Source: Petrosia ficiformis
Taxonomy: Eukaryota > Porifera > Demospongiae > Haplosclerida > Petrosiidae
Assembly: GCA_947044365.1 (NCBI GenBank)
Contig: OX345636.1
Span: forward strand, 9,878,001-9,942,000
Direction: 5' to 3'
Length of the DNA stretch: 64,000 nucleotides
The stretch's first letter is position 1; every line of letters begins with the position of its first letter. Under the pieces are notes generated by a model that worked only from the letters and a program-made list of their open reading frames with translations, was not told the DNA's origin and made no database searches. Below are positions 1 to 15,800 of this stretch, one piece after another. The position numbers were made by a program, and so were the translations under genes.

Positions 1-2187
1 GATTTCATAGATCTAGCCTTGAACTGTGAAAAAAATGGACACAGAAAACTTGCAAATGTGAGATAGATTATTAATTGTTTAGAAGCCATGATCTCGTGAC
101 TGACACCATTTACACTATACTTTAGGGAGTCAAACGATGAAGATTCATTATCAAGCCTGATCATGACCATTTGAAATACGTGATCAGAGCTCATTTCCCT
201 CCTTTGCCTCTTCTGACAACACAGAACACCAATGTCCGAGCTTTTTGATTCATAGGCTATATAGAAGGTACTCGTATTAGAACATGCTATGGTTGTAACA
301 ATCCTATTCACCTTGACACCAACACTATCCCTGAGCCACCCATAATTTAGTAATTGGTCACAAAAAGAGATGCTGGTATCGTGACCCACATCACAGTCAT
401 GAAATGAAGCTTACCATGAAACCTGAAAATGTGTACTATCATCTATTTTGGATTTGTGTAAAAACCAGGCACCCAGGATTTACAAGCTGACTGCTGCAGA
501 TTTTAGAAGAGAATGATCTCTGCTCAACCCAGTGCATAAGATCCAACTATGTGAGCAATATAACTTGTTCTTGTAAACACTTTTTGGTATTTACTGATGA
601 AACTGTTTTTCATTATAATCTTTTTCAATTTATAATCACAAAATATAAGCACTGTGAAAAAAAGGTAAAGGGAAAAGAAAATGAATTAAACTGAACAAAA
701 AAATTCCATTCCTGATTCCATTCCTGCGTTCCTGCTTTCACAGTTGCCCATGCAAAATCTCACATTTTGGTTATACATGCATAATAATCGTTAATCCCCA
801 GAGGGATCCATTACACACATGTATCTGTGTGATAATTAAGTCTACGACGTTTACATGTATGTGTTCGCTGTTACCTTCAAACCTTCACACTAACATAAAA
901 GAGAACACCCCTCACTTTTGTCACAACAATGTGACTAACTCATGATCACTTGGGCTTGTGTATTAATTGACATGCATAATTATATACACAAAACTAGCAA
1001 ATAACAGTAATTATTTTTATAATCATAATAATCCTCTTGGACGAGTGTCAGTAAGGTACTGTTTACATCTGTATGTCAGAATGCAGAAGTATCTGATTAT
1101 CATGCACTGCACATGTTTAAAAGTAATTAAAACATTCTAAAATTACATCTTGTAAACTGATAAGTAAGATTTAGTTACAAAGGTAATGATATTCATACTA
1201 TAATGTAAACATGCTTTCAGGACTATAATATCATTAAGACATCTGACTTTTCAACTTTTTTGAAAATGATGCATATTTTCTACATGCATAATTCTTCACT
1301 GTACTAGTAATAATTATCTATTACATGCCATCTGCACACTCTTCAAATACAAAGGAGGGTGAGTGTATTCCATCCTTTCTAGCAGGCTATACCTTCTGCT
1401 GCACTAATCTCATGCACCCATGCAATCACATGTAGGCTTAGTAAATAGGTGTATGTATAATTGCTATTTCTCATTCTCTATAATTATAACTCTTTCTCAG
1501 TTTAATGGCTGATCTATCACTCTTTTCAGCCATCAAACACTGTTCCTTTACTTAATTGGGGCAGAATGAACTACTGTTTAGTAGAAACATGTGCTGACCT
1601 ACACTAATTTTAAAAATTCAGTCTTGTGCATCATGTTTATAATTATAAATGCACAAACTTATGTGGAGAATGGAACTATATATAAACCATAATTATAATT
1701 TATCCTAACTAAGTATAGAGAATATATCTTTACATCTAATACACAAAATTTGTGTAGGTGCAAAGATAATTGGCTATAGTATTCTCTCTTTTTTTTCTCC
1801 CAGCTAGTACACATGTTTTATTTCCGAAAGCATATAAATTTTGTGTGTGGCAGCTATGCACATCCCATATAATTATGATCATGAATAAACCATGACAGAT
1901 TGGTGACATATTTGGAAATATCAAAAAAATTCATTGCAGAAACATAAATTTGATACCACCTAATATGGTGAAAATGTGTTTTTGCTCAAACCACAAACCA
2001 TCTTCCATGAATATTGCTGTAACCTGGGAAGTATTCACCTTTTTTTGTAATAGGAACTGTTACTATATATTCAATTTGCAGTGTAACATTCTGTTGCATC
2101 ATTCTAAGTGCTGCTGCAGTCTTGCATATTTGCAGATCAGAGTGTTGCAAAGTTTTTTTATCTCTCTCTCTCTCTCTCAACTGCAAA
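1..2187. other. Upstream intergenic region of gene A
   Basis: No coding exon, RNA gene or clear transposon is recognised here. The sequence is AT-rich with many short TAATTATAAT-type runs. A (TC)n tract at 2161-2178 sits directly before the gene A start codon and probably lies in the 5' UTR or core promoter. No TATA box or transcription start can be assigned with confidence. Confidence 0.6.
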
Positions 2188-2273
2188 ATGGGGCTTCATG
2201 AAAAGGTTGCTTGTACTGTGGTTGTTCTTATGGCACTTGGAGCTTTTATGCCACCACCAGTAGAAGGCCAGCT
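2188..2273 (+). CDS. Gene A exon 1: start codon and signal peptide
   Basis: The ATG at 2188 opens a 28-residue leader with a charged start, a hydrophobic core ([10 protein letters not shown]) and a polar end (PVEGQ), as expected for a secretory signal. The exon ends at a good GTAAGT donor in phase 2. The next coding base is in the EMI exon. The matching exon of gene B (20226) has the same layout and phase, which supports this start. Confidence 0.85.
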
Positions 2274-5200
2274 GTAAGTTCTATTTGTTTTGTATACTCG
2301 ATACGCTTGTCAAAACGTCCTCTTATGTTACCAAACATTCATCTAATGTTTCGGCGCAAATTTTTCAGAGACGGCGACATTATAGTGCAGAATGGTTGCA
2401 GTAGTTTTGTAATTTCCAAGGAAGAAACTGTTAATTTGCAAGCGAAATTGACCTATTTTTGCGAATACATACATTTATTGTGCGAACAATGGGCGTATGC
2501 TATGATTTGAAAATTTCTTCCTTTTTTTGCAGATGTTATTACTACATCTCAAGTATTCGAAGCTATTCTCAAGCTGTGCGAACATATTATTACTACACAA
2601 ACTACTACAGCTATAGTTGTGGATGGTGGGGATGGAGGAGATGTTATGGTTCCTATAGAGTGTAAGTGTTACAGTATTATATATAATTATATAGATTTTT
2701 TTATAATAATGTCAAAAAATAATTCAACATTTGACTCTTTTTTCATATAGCTATGTTTATTACTACTATTACTACACTGCTTACACTGTCCACTATCTGC
2801 AGCAAACATACTGTTGCTGGGGTTACTCAGGATCCAACTGTGACCGTAAGTTTATTAAGTGTTCTATTCACTCGTTACAATTATCACAATGGTCAAAGAA
2901 AATTCGAAGTAGCATAAAGGGAAAGTGTACATATTTAGCTTGCTAAAAAAAATAATTCAACAAAGTTTGCAAACAGATGCATACCTTACATAAGTTGATT
3001 TATGAGTTTAAAAGCTTACGCAAGGTATGCATCTGTTTGCCACAGTAAAACTGTAGTTAGATCGATAATAATTATGTAGCAATTTTATTAAGGATCCAAA
3101 AAAAGCCTAAATATATAACCATCTGTTTTTCCAATGTGTCTGATTATTTTACCAACAGCAATGCTCAAAAAAAATATAATACTTTTTTAACTTAATTTTT
3201 ATTTCTCAAAACAACTACCCAATAAAAATCATTGTTGCATCTCATGAATTCTGACCAATGAGTTGGCTGGAAAGACATTACCTGCCAGCGCTTTATATGT
3301 AATGCACGTGTGCAATAAAACACTTATTGTACTTTTTGGAGTGCAGTATGAGTGTTAATGCGGGCACTCTAGTATGGCCAATGAAGACCTTGTGCCACAT
3401 TAAAAGATGTATTGCACTGAATAATGGTGCTATAACTAATACATTACCAAATATAATTATATCTCTCTCCCTCTCCCTATAGCAATCTGTTACGACTATT
3501 GTGGTCACTGTGCCAGTTGTGCTTCTCCATACAATTGTGCATGCGACTCTGGATGGACTGGCAGTACTTGCTGCTCAGGTGAGAACAATAAATAAATTGT
3601 CACAAACATTGTGACTAAGATTTATTGATAATGTATCAATTATATTAAATGTACAGTAATTATATTAAGTGACCTTATTCTGGTATTTCAAGGAATATTT
3701 ATTACTTATTACTTCTTGCATCTCCCGATAACACATTAAATAACTTATTGCACTGTGCTAAGAGTTATTGCAATAAAACATTATAGGATCCAATACTGTG
3801 CATGTGTGTTTTAACATGGGCACTCAGGTGGAGGCAATGTAGTCTCAACCTTTATTCCTTCCACCTGCATGCCACATGAAAACACCACTGCAAGGAATGC
3901 TATAATTATTGCACAATTTGCATGATATGAATATAATTATGCAAAAGTGAAATATTACATCATCTACTGACTACTTAATATTCATATCATTTTCAGACTA
4001 CAATGAATGTGCATACAGTAATGGAGGATGTGAACAGAATTGTCATAATACTGTTGGTAGTTACTATTGTAGTTGCAACAGTGGATATACTCAATCAGGC
4101 ACTCACTGTGTTGGTTAGTCAATATACCCACCCACATATACACACACATGCACATACACACACACACATGCATGCATATACATACACGCATACACGCATA
4201 CACACAAACATGCACAGACATACATATGCATACACACATTCATATAATGCACATATGCACATATGCCAGACTCACATACACACACATACATGCATATACA
4301 TACACGCATACACACAAACATACACAGACATACATATGCATACACACATTCATATAATGCACATATGCCAGACTCACACACATACACACACACACACACA
4401 CACATGCACACACATTATATATATATAATTATATATATATACATATACATACACATATACAATTATTACAATTATGGTATACAGATGTTAATAATATCTT
4501 ATAAACAGATATCAATGAGTGTAATTCCAACAATGGTGGATGTAATCAGCACTGTAAGAATACCATTGGAGGGTATTATTGTGACTGTGATGATGGCTAT
4601 TACTTGAGTGGATTGACTTGCTATGGTAATTACATGTAATTATACTACACATTGCTATATATACTATATATACATCTGTGCCTCCAACTACACGGATTTG
4701 TTCACACTTATTACAGTGAATATGGAATACCAAGTATACATTAGAAGACTAGTTTTCATATTTTACATTAATTCGATCTTTTACGATGATAGAATTAAAG
4801 TACTTGTGTATTTCATATGTTCACATCTGTTTAATTAGATACTAACGAGTGTTCCTCCGGCAATGGTGGATGTTCCCAGATCTGCAATAACCAACCAGGA
4901 GGCTATTACTGTGATTGTAATGAGGGGTATTACCTGAGTTCAGACAACCACAATTGTATTGGTATGTCACTTAGATATTAAGTGAATATATAATTATATC
5001 TAACACAATTAAGTATTCTTTATAAAAGAACATTTTAGCCTGAAGATATTAGAAACAAGATATATTGAGAAAAACATATGATTGCTTTGCTATGACTACG
5101 TATCAATCACTTCTGATGATACTAGTTTCTCTATTTTTCTGTGTACACGAAAACTAGGCCTGAAGAAGTAAGTATAACTGCAGTCTAAGTAAACACATGT

Positions 5201-6633
5201 TTGATGAAAATGAAACTGAAGTATAATACTCCTTCAAGTTTTTAAATGATGACTTCCTCATGTCTGAAACTCAACTACTTACTTGTTAAAGTTTCTTGCA
5301 TTATCTCTATACTGTTTCTTTGCTATATACAACAGTTAATAGTATTATGTACAGTTTTACTTCTGAATCTTCCTGCTGGTCTGTAGCTCAAGCACGCATT
5401 CTTTAATGCGCCGTGGCCATCAATTGACCAAACGAGCCCCCAAGAATGATGCAACTTCATTAACTACATATATAACACATACTCACATATGTGACACAAG
5501 AATATATATATAATAATGATATATATATAGTTCGATCCCGTGGGAAAGCAACCATAGAAATGGCCCTTCAGACCATAAGAAGGCTTTTTGGCCAAAACGT
5601 TTTTTAAAAAGAATGTTAATTTTTAGTGTGTTATTATTATTGTGATGGATACAATAAGAACCCTTATGGAATTATATAATTATATAACATGCTTCATGAT
5701 ATTTGAAAATAAATATATGGTTTTCCTTGCTTTTTCTTTTGTTTTTCCACTCTGACGGATATATTGTTGTGTTGTTTTTGTAAATCAACTATAATTTATT
5801 CTCGAGAAACAAGGCATACCATAATTATTATGAAAGTGGTCACTACTGTCATACTAAAACATCATTAATATCTTAAATAATATTATATTGCTGTATTGAA
5901 AAATGCTTGCACATATGTCTAAAGCCTTTTATGACATAAATGGCACACACTTGAAAGAAAACTACGAAACGTATTTTGTGCAAACATGACTTACAATCAA
6001 CCCAGATTTATAATTTCATGTATACTATACAAGTGATTCACATTTATTTATTTATATTTAGATTATGATGAATGCAGTAATGGTGATGCTAATTGTAATC
6101 ACTATTGTCATAATACTGGTGGGAGTTATTATTGCTATTGTAAAGTTGGGTATGAACTGGATATTGATGACGAAACGTGTGTCGGTAAGTCGTTGTATAA
6201 CATCAACATTTCTAATTATGTATGTATGTGCATGTTTGTATGTATGTACGTGTGTACATACGTATGTATGTATATACTTATGTACATATGTACACACGTA
6301 CATACGTACATATGTATGTGTATGTATATGTCTGTGTAGTGTATGTATGTATGTATGAATACATGTATGTCTATATATGCATGTGTGTATGTGTGTGTGT
6401 GTGGAATACAGTGTGTGTGTGAATTACAATTCTTGTTTTTTCTTTTAGATACTAATGAATGTGCAAGCAATAATGGAGGTTGTGACCAAAATTGCTTTAA
6501 TCAGATTGCAAGCTACTATTGTACATGTAATGAAGGGTATACTCTTGATGGTGATAAACACACATGTAATGGTAAGTGAAAATGGAATATACTTAATATT
6601 GTATGTTCCGTACCTAGTAAAATTGCAAATGTG

Positions 6634-6700
<67 letters not shown>

Positions 6701-9700
6701 TAGAGAGAGAGAAACAGACAGGCAAACATAGAAAGAGAGACAGACAGAGAGAGTGACAGATAGAGAGACAGAGACAGAGACAGAGACAGAGACAGAGACA
6801 GAGGGAGGAAGGGTTTTAGGGAGGAAAGGAGAAAGAAAGACACACACACCAACTGAGAGACAAATATGGATACTGATACAGAGAGACAAAAAGACAGAGG
6901 GAGAGACAATTGTGATAGTGTCATTTTTAATTGAATGTGCAATTAAATTTCTTTAATGATGTGTAGATAATAATGAGTGTGCTCTGAATACTCACCTGTG
7001 TGATCAAGACTGTTTCAACAACATTGGAAGCTATACCTGTGGTTGTGACATTGGATATCGTTTACAAGAGGATGGTGTTACTTGTCTTGGTATGTACGTA
7101 CATATTTAAAGCATAACTATAATTATACCATTCTTAATTGTATTAAATGCTGAAAATTACATCTATAATTTGCATACCTCATCATGAGTGTTATATATAG
7201 TTTAATACATCATGTACACGTACGTATTTGACTATCCCTTTACTTTTAATATTGGAAGCCTATTAGACATGGGAGAAATATACTCAGGCAAAGTCAGCAC
7301 GTGAAATGTGCCAAAACGTTTACGCTATTTAATTATATTTGTGAAGGGTGTGGTCAATTATATTAATTGCTTTTGGCGTTAATAATATTAAGGTTTAATG
7401 TACGGCAAAATTGATACAGACACTTAATGTGGGCGTTTCCACTGAGTTTTGAACTTTCAAACACTCACCCTGTTTCTTTCCTGTAGCTAGCGAAGCATGC
7501 TTTTTGTATCTATGGCTTTCTTAGAAGGTCTTCTGTCGAACTAAAACACAAATTTACTTTGCAAATCTTCTTTACAACAAGAATACTGAAATGTGAGAGT
7601 TACATTTCAGTAATTTAATTAGTTTAAACAATCTACCCACACATTTTCTTTCATAATTAGTTTAAATATGGATGCAAAAGTTGGAATTCAAAAAAGGCCT
7701 GCAGGCACCCATGCTAGTAGAAGGGCACAGAATCATAGTGGGCTGACCCAAATCAAATATTCTTCATAATACATCAAAATATTATACACTGCTATGACAT
7801 AGAAAATATTAATTCTTATCTGCTTTTGAAACACGATTTTGAGAGTGTTTTTTTTGTCAATTTACTTTTTCATGGTAGCTCATGGCTTTTAATATCATTG
7901 AAATTTTGTAGATCAATATAGCCATCATGAATATTGTATGAGGATATTGAAATGTGTTCTTGACTAGCTAAAATGCTTTCCTTTACTTATTTTGTGCTTC
8001 ATCCTTTGATTTACAGATATAAATGAGTGTGATGATTTTGAAAGTCCTGAAAATGGAGGTTGTGATCATACCTGTGTCAACGAGATTGGAACATATCATT
8101 GTGAATGTGATATAGGATTTTTTTTGGATGAAGATAATCATGGATGCTCAGGTAGACATTTTAGTGACTAGCATAGCACAAGAGCACATATGATTCAACA
8201 AATGTACATACTTATGTATCATGTTTTACTTGAAGTTGATTCCTTTATATGACTGTCATAAACTTCGTATATATATTGTAAAAGTGCTGATGGTTGTCTG
8301 GTTGTCATAGCTCAGTGGTGAGAGCAGTAGCCCTGTGTTCGATTCCCAGTGACTACCAGCATTTTTTACTTTCCTCTTTCAGCTTATATTAATTAGAATT
8401 TAGCTTTTATTAATATTAATATTCCTTTATTAGATCATGATGAGTGTGCTACGAATGTTCATGACTGTGATGAGATAGTGGGTACCTGTCATAATACTCA
8501 CGGCACCTTCTATTGTACTTGTCCTATTGGACATAGACTGAACGCAGATGACCAAAGAACATGTGATGGTAAGCTAATCAACAAATACATGTATTATGAT
8601 ACAGCATCTTAAATCTATAAACGCTCGTTTCAGCACTAAATTTATTCTATTCACAAAATAATGCATTGCATATTTGTGACCAATTTATAAAAAAAAAAAC
8701 TTTCCCTCAAAATAATATTTGCCTGGACAAAGTTTCATTTGACTGGACAAATTGTCTCAGTATTTATAAGAATAATAATATATATACACAGTAACCTCAC
8801 AGCAGTTTTAATTATTAGTCAAGAGCAGTCATGGCCATAAATGGTTGACTGCTGGTTATCTGGACAAAATTCACAATTTGGTAGTCAAATATTGTTTTGT
8901 CCAGATGTTTCTGTTGGACACTTTCAAACCCTTTTTTGAGCACTGGTCAGTGTTGTCTATAATACACACGTAATGATAGCTCTTCCTGGATACCAAAGTT
9001 TGTCAACTTTCTGTGCAAAATGGTCAAATAGTTAGTGATTGAATGTAACCTATTAACCAAAATTATTTTGTGAAAAAAGTCCTTCTTTGTAAATTCAGTC
9101 ACATTTAGTGACAAAATTATAATTAATTTCCACAGATATCAATGAATGTGATGAGAACTCATCTGGTTGTACTCAAGTGTGTAATAACATCATTGGAAGT
9201 TACCATTGTACATGTTTCATTGGATTCAGTTTGAATGATGATATTCACAGCTGCAGTGGTACGTATATAGAATTTAAAGAACTGCTCATGTTAGCAATGA
9301 AGTTGATCATGTCATTTAGATTATGTTTATTGTAGAGTATAATAATGTGGAGTAGACATGTAGTTCTTTGTGTACACATTATATGATATTAACCTCCCGA
9401 TACATTAATATACCAAGAAACCCCTTTATTGAGGATACCCTGAAATGAGGACACCCCTGTGTTAGGGACACTGAAAAATGTCCCAAACTGTGCTTTATAA
9501 TATAAATTCACCCCTGAAATGAGTACACCACAACACTCATATTTCTAAAGGTGTCCAAATAGAGGAGTTCCACTGTAATTATTTATTATTATTGATATTT
9601 GTAAATGTTTACTATCTTATAATAGATATTGATGAATGTGCTACTGACACTGACAACTGCGGAGAGTTCTGTCATAATCTTGTTGGAAGTTACTATTGCT

Positions 9701-9773
9701 CATGTTCTGCTGGATATCAGCTAGACTCTGACGATCACACTTGTGTTGGTATGTATATCTTTTCACTCACATA

Positions 9774-9821
<48 letters not shown>

Positions 9822-12800
9822 CAAGCATGCATAGATACAAATGCATGCATTAATTTATGGTTTACATGATAGGAATTCCATGCACCCAACAACTTGAAGC
9901 TCCAAATAATGGCTATATTGCTTGCACTGGTGCTCAAATAACTGGTGAATCCTGTACATTCTCATGTGATTTGGGATATGAACTAATGGCCTCACAAACG
10001 AGAGAATGTCAGCTGACAGGACAGTGGACTGGAGTTATGCCATATTGTCAAGTACTATACTGTGAAGAACTCAAACCGCCAGAGAATGGCTACATAACCA
10101 CAATCCCTTGTACTACGTATTTTGATAGTCAATGTGATATCAGTTGTGTTGATGGATTCTATATAAATGCTCCTGAGCCACACACTCGAACATGTACAGT
10201 AGATGAAGACAATAATGTTTATTGGAGTACGGCACTTGCTTGTGAATGTAAGTCATGGTGAATAAATATTTATACAAACAACCAGTGTACTCTATATGCT
10301 ATTTATAGAGTACTACTCCATTAATAATATAATGTATCAATTATAAATCATTCAGTGTTATATTGAATGTGGTACAATAGTAGAAACATCATTAGTATCC
10401 TCTACCGTGTCTGTACAAGTAGTATTAGTTAGAGTATAGTTTGAATTGTTTGCAGACACAGTTGTTAGTTTGTTGAAGCTTAATAAAGCTATGTCAAAGT
10501 AGTCTATGCAATTCTGATAATTTAAGAAACAACATATAGTTAGTCAACTTGTGAGTTAAGGTGGCCCAGCTATTTAATGCCACTATATTGCAGGTGGTTT
10601 TGTTAGTAGTAAAGCCTTAAAAAAATAATCCTATATTCCTCCATACTGTACAATGTTCATGGTTTGAAACACTTTGTGCTTTTGTTTAGCGATGTACCAA
10701 TATGAGATTTAACCGATATTCTGATAAACCGATAATTAATTTAGATATGTACCAATAACTGATACCAATCTAATATTATATCTACCTTCTGGTTTCTGAT
10801 TCTTTCAATGAAAATGAGCATTTTCTCAATATATATGATTCAAGTAATGATGCTATAATCACAAGAAATGACATTATTGGTACACTTTTTACAATATTGG
10901 TTACATCTTTCAGAAATACCGATACAGATACTGAAAATAATGGTTGATAATGACCAATACCAATTACCGATTTGATTATCGGTGAATCACTAATTATTTT
11001 ACTTGCTCATCTAATTGTACAAATAAATTATATTATACCCCTCAATTCAATTAGATATTCCACCTTGCTCTTCCAAACCTTGCAAACATGATGGTGAATG
11101 TGTTGAGCTCAGCCAAACCAGTTATTACTGTGACTGTGGTGACACATTATACACAGGCTTGAATTGTGAAATAGGAGTTGTGAACACAGTCAATTTCCCC
11201 ATACTCAGTATTGGGGAAGAGTTTAACTTCCAGATTTCTGCTGATCCAGACAATGAAATTATTGTTAATATTGTCAGCTCTTCATCTGATCTAAATATAT
11301 CCTCAACCACTGTTACACTAAACACTGACCAGACGCACTCTCTTTTAAGTATTCTATCAAGTGTACCTGGTGTCTATACACTCTCTTATTCTGTAACAGG
11401 AGAGAATGCTGATGATTATGCAGCCCTTGCACCTTCTGTTATTATCATCACAGACCCAGATATAGGCCACGTTGAGAATCAGTATTTCACTAGTGTTAAC
11501 CTCCCTGTTGGAACACTAGCTGATGGTTGTTGCAGTCCAGGTGCTCAATTTCAATGCCCTACCTCAACAAATGTTGTTTCATTCACTTCTACTTGTGCTT
11601 GGGACACTGAACAGCAATGGCAGTACTCAACTAAAGGTGTTGTATTCGTGAACGGTGCGGGAATTTCCCTTCCATTCTCAATCACAGGAGTTGATATGAC
11701 CCTTACTGATGATGACTTTAGTTTTACACTACCTGACTTTGCAAAACAGTGTAGAGATTGCAACAATCCCGATCCAAACTGCAATTACTATGATTTATCT
11801 CCTGACGATTTCATCGATATTCTTTCTTCACGAGCCCTAGGAATGACATATTTGAACAATATTGAAAATCTTATACCAGATTGGCTTAGTTTCTCTATTG
11901 ATGCTTTTACAATATCCTCAGAGACGACCTTTGGACTAAGAGAATTTGCTACACACGTTACAACTGGTGAAAATATTTATGCAATATCTGGTTGTGAGCA
12001 ACTAGATTTAGTCTCTGAAAGCCTTTTCTCCGTTTTTAGTTATGGTAAAAACATCACAGCTGATGTTAATGGCATGCTGTATAAATATGTTCCTGGAGTC
12101 AGTGATGAACCTGTCTGCTTTGCTGTCAATCTATGCCGAGGTGATGAATCTCCTGTGCATATAACAATACCAGCCGGCACACAGAGTGTAGTTACAAACT
12201 TCCCTAAAGTCAAGGTTTGTGGATTTAAGTCATTTTTTTTTTAGTTAATATAAACCGGTTTCATCAATCTTTTGTCAATCGCATGATAGTACACTGATTC
12301 ATTAGCTATTCGTACTATATAATTTAATAGCTTGCTTCATGTTTGATTTCTTTACACCTAATTTAGGAATATGTCAACAATGATTGGTGGCTCAACTTCC
12401 ATGAAGCTTTGGTATCTGATCATGGTATTCATTTTGGTGATCAAGATGAATATACATCACTAGCAGATTCATATTTGACTGGAGATGCATGGGTAGATTC
12501 TGATGACTTTCTTCCCGAGTTTGAGCTTCGTCTAGAAACTGATATTGTGCATAACTTCTATCAACAAAGTAATATTGGAGTTAGACTTGAATTCTCAGGT
12601 GATCTGTATCATCAATCATCACCATCTGGTTCACAGGTGAGTATAATAATTTGTCACATGTTTGTACATACATCTTATTCTTTTAATATAAAGCAAAATC
12701 ATTCATGTGTCTACATTATTTTAATAATATTTTTCCTTCTTTGATGACAGGCTGAAGGGTTGTTGTCTGGTGACCTTACGCTTATACTCAACACCACTAT

Positions 12801-15800
12801 TGAAGAAAAGAAAGCTTACATGACATTACTAACAACAAGCACAGCTGCTCCCTTTACTATGCCAGGTATGTGGAACACATTTGACTATTTATAACAATGC
12901 TTTTAAATTAAAAATTATAATCATGATAATAAACATACTTGCATCATTTTATCCTTTTATCTCACCTTTAGAATATACCTTGGTTTCTTCTGCAATTCCA
13001 AATGGTGTTTCAATGAATCTTAATTACCTTATCAATGACATGGACACTGCTTTCAAAAATATTTTTTCATTACCCGAAGGTCAAGATAGCTGTCCTGTAC
13101 AAGCATTCATCAGTTTAACTGAGGACAAAACCATTGACTATGTTCGCTTGAGGACTGACTGTGCAAATCTAGTCGTCGGAGGGTACATTCTTACAGGAGA
13201 TCTTGTTCACGATATTTACATTTCCGGAGAATCTACACCAGAAACCCCAGAGCCAATAATTGAAGGCAGTACAGTTTCCATTTTTACCTACCTCGGTCAA
13301 CAAGAAACCCTGCTGAATGAAAACTTTGCAATTACACAACCAGATGATGGTGCTGCCATCATATGTGGGTTCTCAGCTACTTCTAACAGCATGCAGGCTC
13401 AGATACCAAATGCTCAATTCTCTATTCTTGGAACAACATTCACAACTGCTGTCAATGTAAATAGTGAAGGCTTCAAGTTCTCTAACCCTTCAGCCTCCCT
13501 ATACGGGTCATATAGTGCCTCATTTGATGCAATCATTCCCTTAGGTGATAGCAGTGGAGCATGGGATGATTTCTCTTTTGCAATTGCTGGTACATTTACT
13601 GATTCTGGAAGCTCATTTGTAAGTAATGTCCGAGACTATATATATGAGTACACCGATGCAGTCATTGATGATGCTCAAGAAAGAGTTAGCAATGCACAAA
13701 ATACACTAGATGATTGCACAAAATCTGTTGATGCAACATCATCCACTCTGGCAATGAAGCAAGAAGCTTTGGATGATTTAACACAAGAGCTAGCAAACCT
13801 TGAATCCAATGTGCAAACTGCTCAAACGAACTACGATCAAGCCAAAGATGCCTACGATCAAGCCGTATCCGAGGGAAATGAAGATTTCCTAACAGCTGTG
13901 GCTCTTTTGAAAAACATCTGTACCATTGCAATGTGCGATAAAGAATGTGTTGCCAGTAGCATGTGCAGCCTTTGGAATGTTGAAGATAGTGAGATACTAG
14001 AATGGGGCACAAAGGAGCTCACAGTCGAAGAAGATAGGCTTGTACATTCTATAATAGGTGTTACCAATAAGAGATGGGCAATCGAAGAGTTCTGCCAGGT
14101 ACTGACTGTAATCAAGGGATGGGGAAATGTCGGTGTTGGTCATCGTTGTTCGTATATACATACATATGATGAAGTTACAGATTACATCCTACAGGCCTAT
14201 TATAACAGCACACAAATCTTAAAAACTGAAGCTATTGTTACTAAGACTAGTGACTTCTCGTTCACTCAGAAATGTTGTATCGAAAATCCCTGTGCTTCTG
14301 AAATTGATGAATATACTTGCACATATGGAAATGCGGCTTGCGTAATTGCTCAAAAAGTACCATTTGATTCCCTTGAAGAAGCAAGCCAAGCATTGATTCA
14401 ACCTTATCAGAATGTGCAGAGCGCTACGAACACACTTGCTATGGCTAAGAACACGTATGCAATCCAGCAGGCAGTAGTTGACGCAGCACAAACAGAATAT
14501 GATGATTTAGTTACAATTTTAACTTCTTTATGTAACAGTGTTCAATCTAATGTGGCCTCAATAATAGCAGAAGAGGAAAATCTAATTGCAGTTGCACAAA
14601 CTATTGTTGGTGTAGACATCGAGACGCTAATTACTATTGATTCTATAACGTTTGGTGCCACCTTTTCTGAATCACCCAATACACTGCCCATTACCATTAA
14701 CTATATGATCCCAGGGGTTTCAACAAGTGTAACTATTGATGTTGAGTTTACTGCAACTTGGGAGATTATAGGCAGAGCTATCGGTGAGGCTGTTCTCAAT
14801 GATGTTGGTAGTAATCTTCTTCTTAATAGAAAGAAACGACAAGCTGTTGAACCAACTTACAATGAAGTACAGTTCCAGGATAAGTGTGCTAGGTTGAATG
14901 GAGCTCAGAAATATTTGGATCAAGTCTATGACTCACTTCAAAATGCCTATGATACATCTATGGTAGCGAGAGCAAATGTTACTGCTACAATTGCACAGAT
15001 AGAAAAGGCACTTAATGCGACTCCATCAGAATATAGCAACATTGACTTCCAACTCTTAGAGAGTGTGTACAACTATGTTATAACCACCGATCAGTTGAAT
15101 GCTCAATCAATGAATGATCCTAGTGTAGCAAATAGGACTGCATCATTAAACAAACTAAAAGATTTTCTTTTGGCACTACTTTGGAGCAACGATTACTACT
15201 ACTTTAAAATCTGGCAGCGTGACATGAGAAATATCCATGACAATCGTTTAATCAGGTCTGTTGGTAACGAAAAATGCTATGGATTTGCCGATTGCCTCAA
15301 TCTCGTTCATGAAATTGTGGAAGAGCTATTGGAGGATACTCCTGGCACAACTGCTGAAGGTCTCCTACAGACTATTCCTGAGGCGAGACTTGCTCTTCTT
15401 TCTTTGTCATATGATTTCAATTCCACCTTGACTCTCAGTGAAGCTCTCCATAGTAAAACCACTGGATTATACACCATCATCACTGAAATATTCACAATGA
15501 ATTACTGGTGCAGTGAAATACCAACGATTACTCAACATCCCAAACCCAATCTGGCATTCCATGTTGGAGATACAATATCAATTGATTGTCAGGCTGACTC
15601 TTTGCTTCCTGTCACGTATAGTTGGGAAAAGGATGGATTCTTGCTTACAACAGGACAAACATCTGGCACTTTCACCAAAACTGCTACTGAACTAGACAAA
15701 GGGCAATACCAATGCTTTGCTAGAAATGCTGTTGGCACAACACAAACTAAGTTTGCTAATGTAGTTGTATATATTGCACCTGTTCTCACTTTATCACCTG

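Noticed and set aside
4003..4428. Long His/Thr- and Cys/Val-rich reading frames over CA/GT repeats (also 6216-6470, 32590-33180, 33335-33727)
   Set aside because: They are translations of microsatellites overlapping real EGF exons in other frames; no splice structure or composition supports them.
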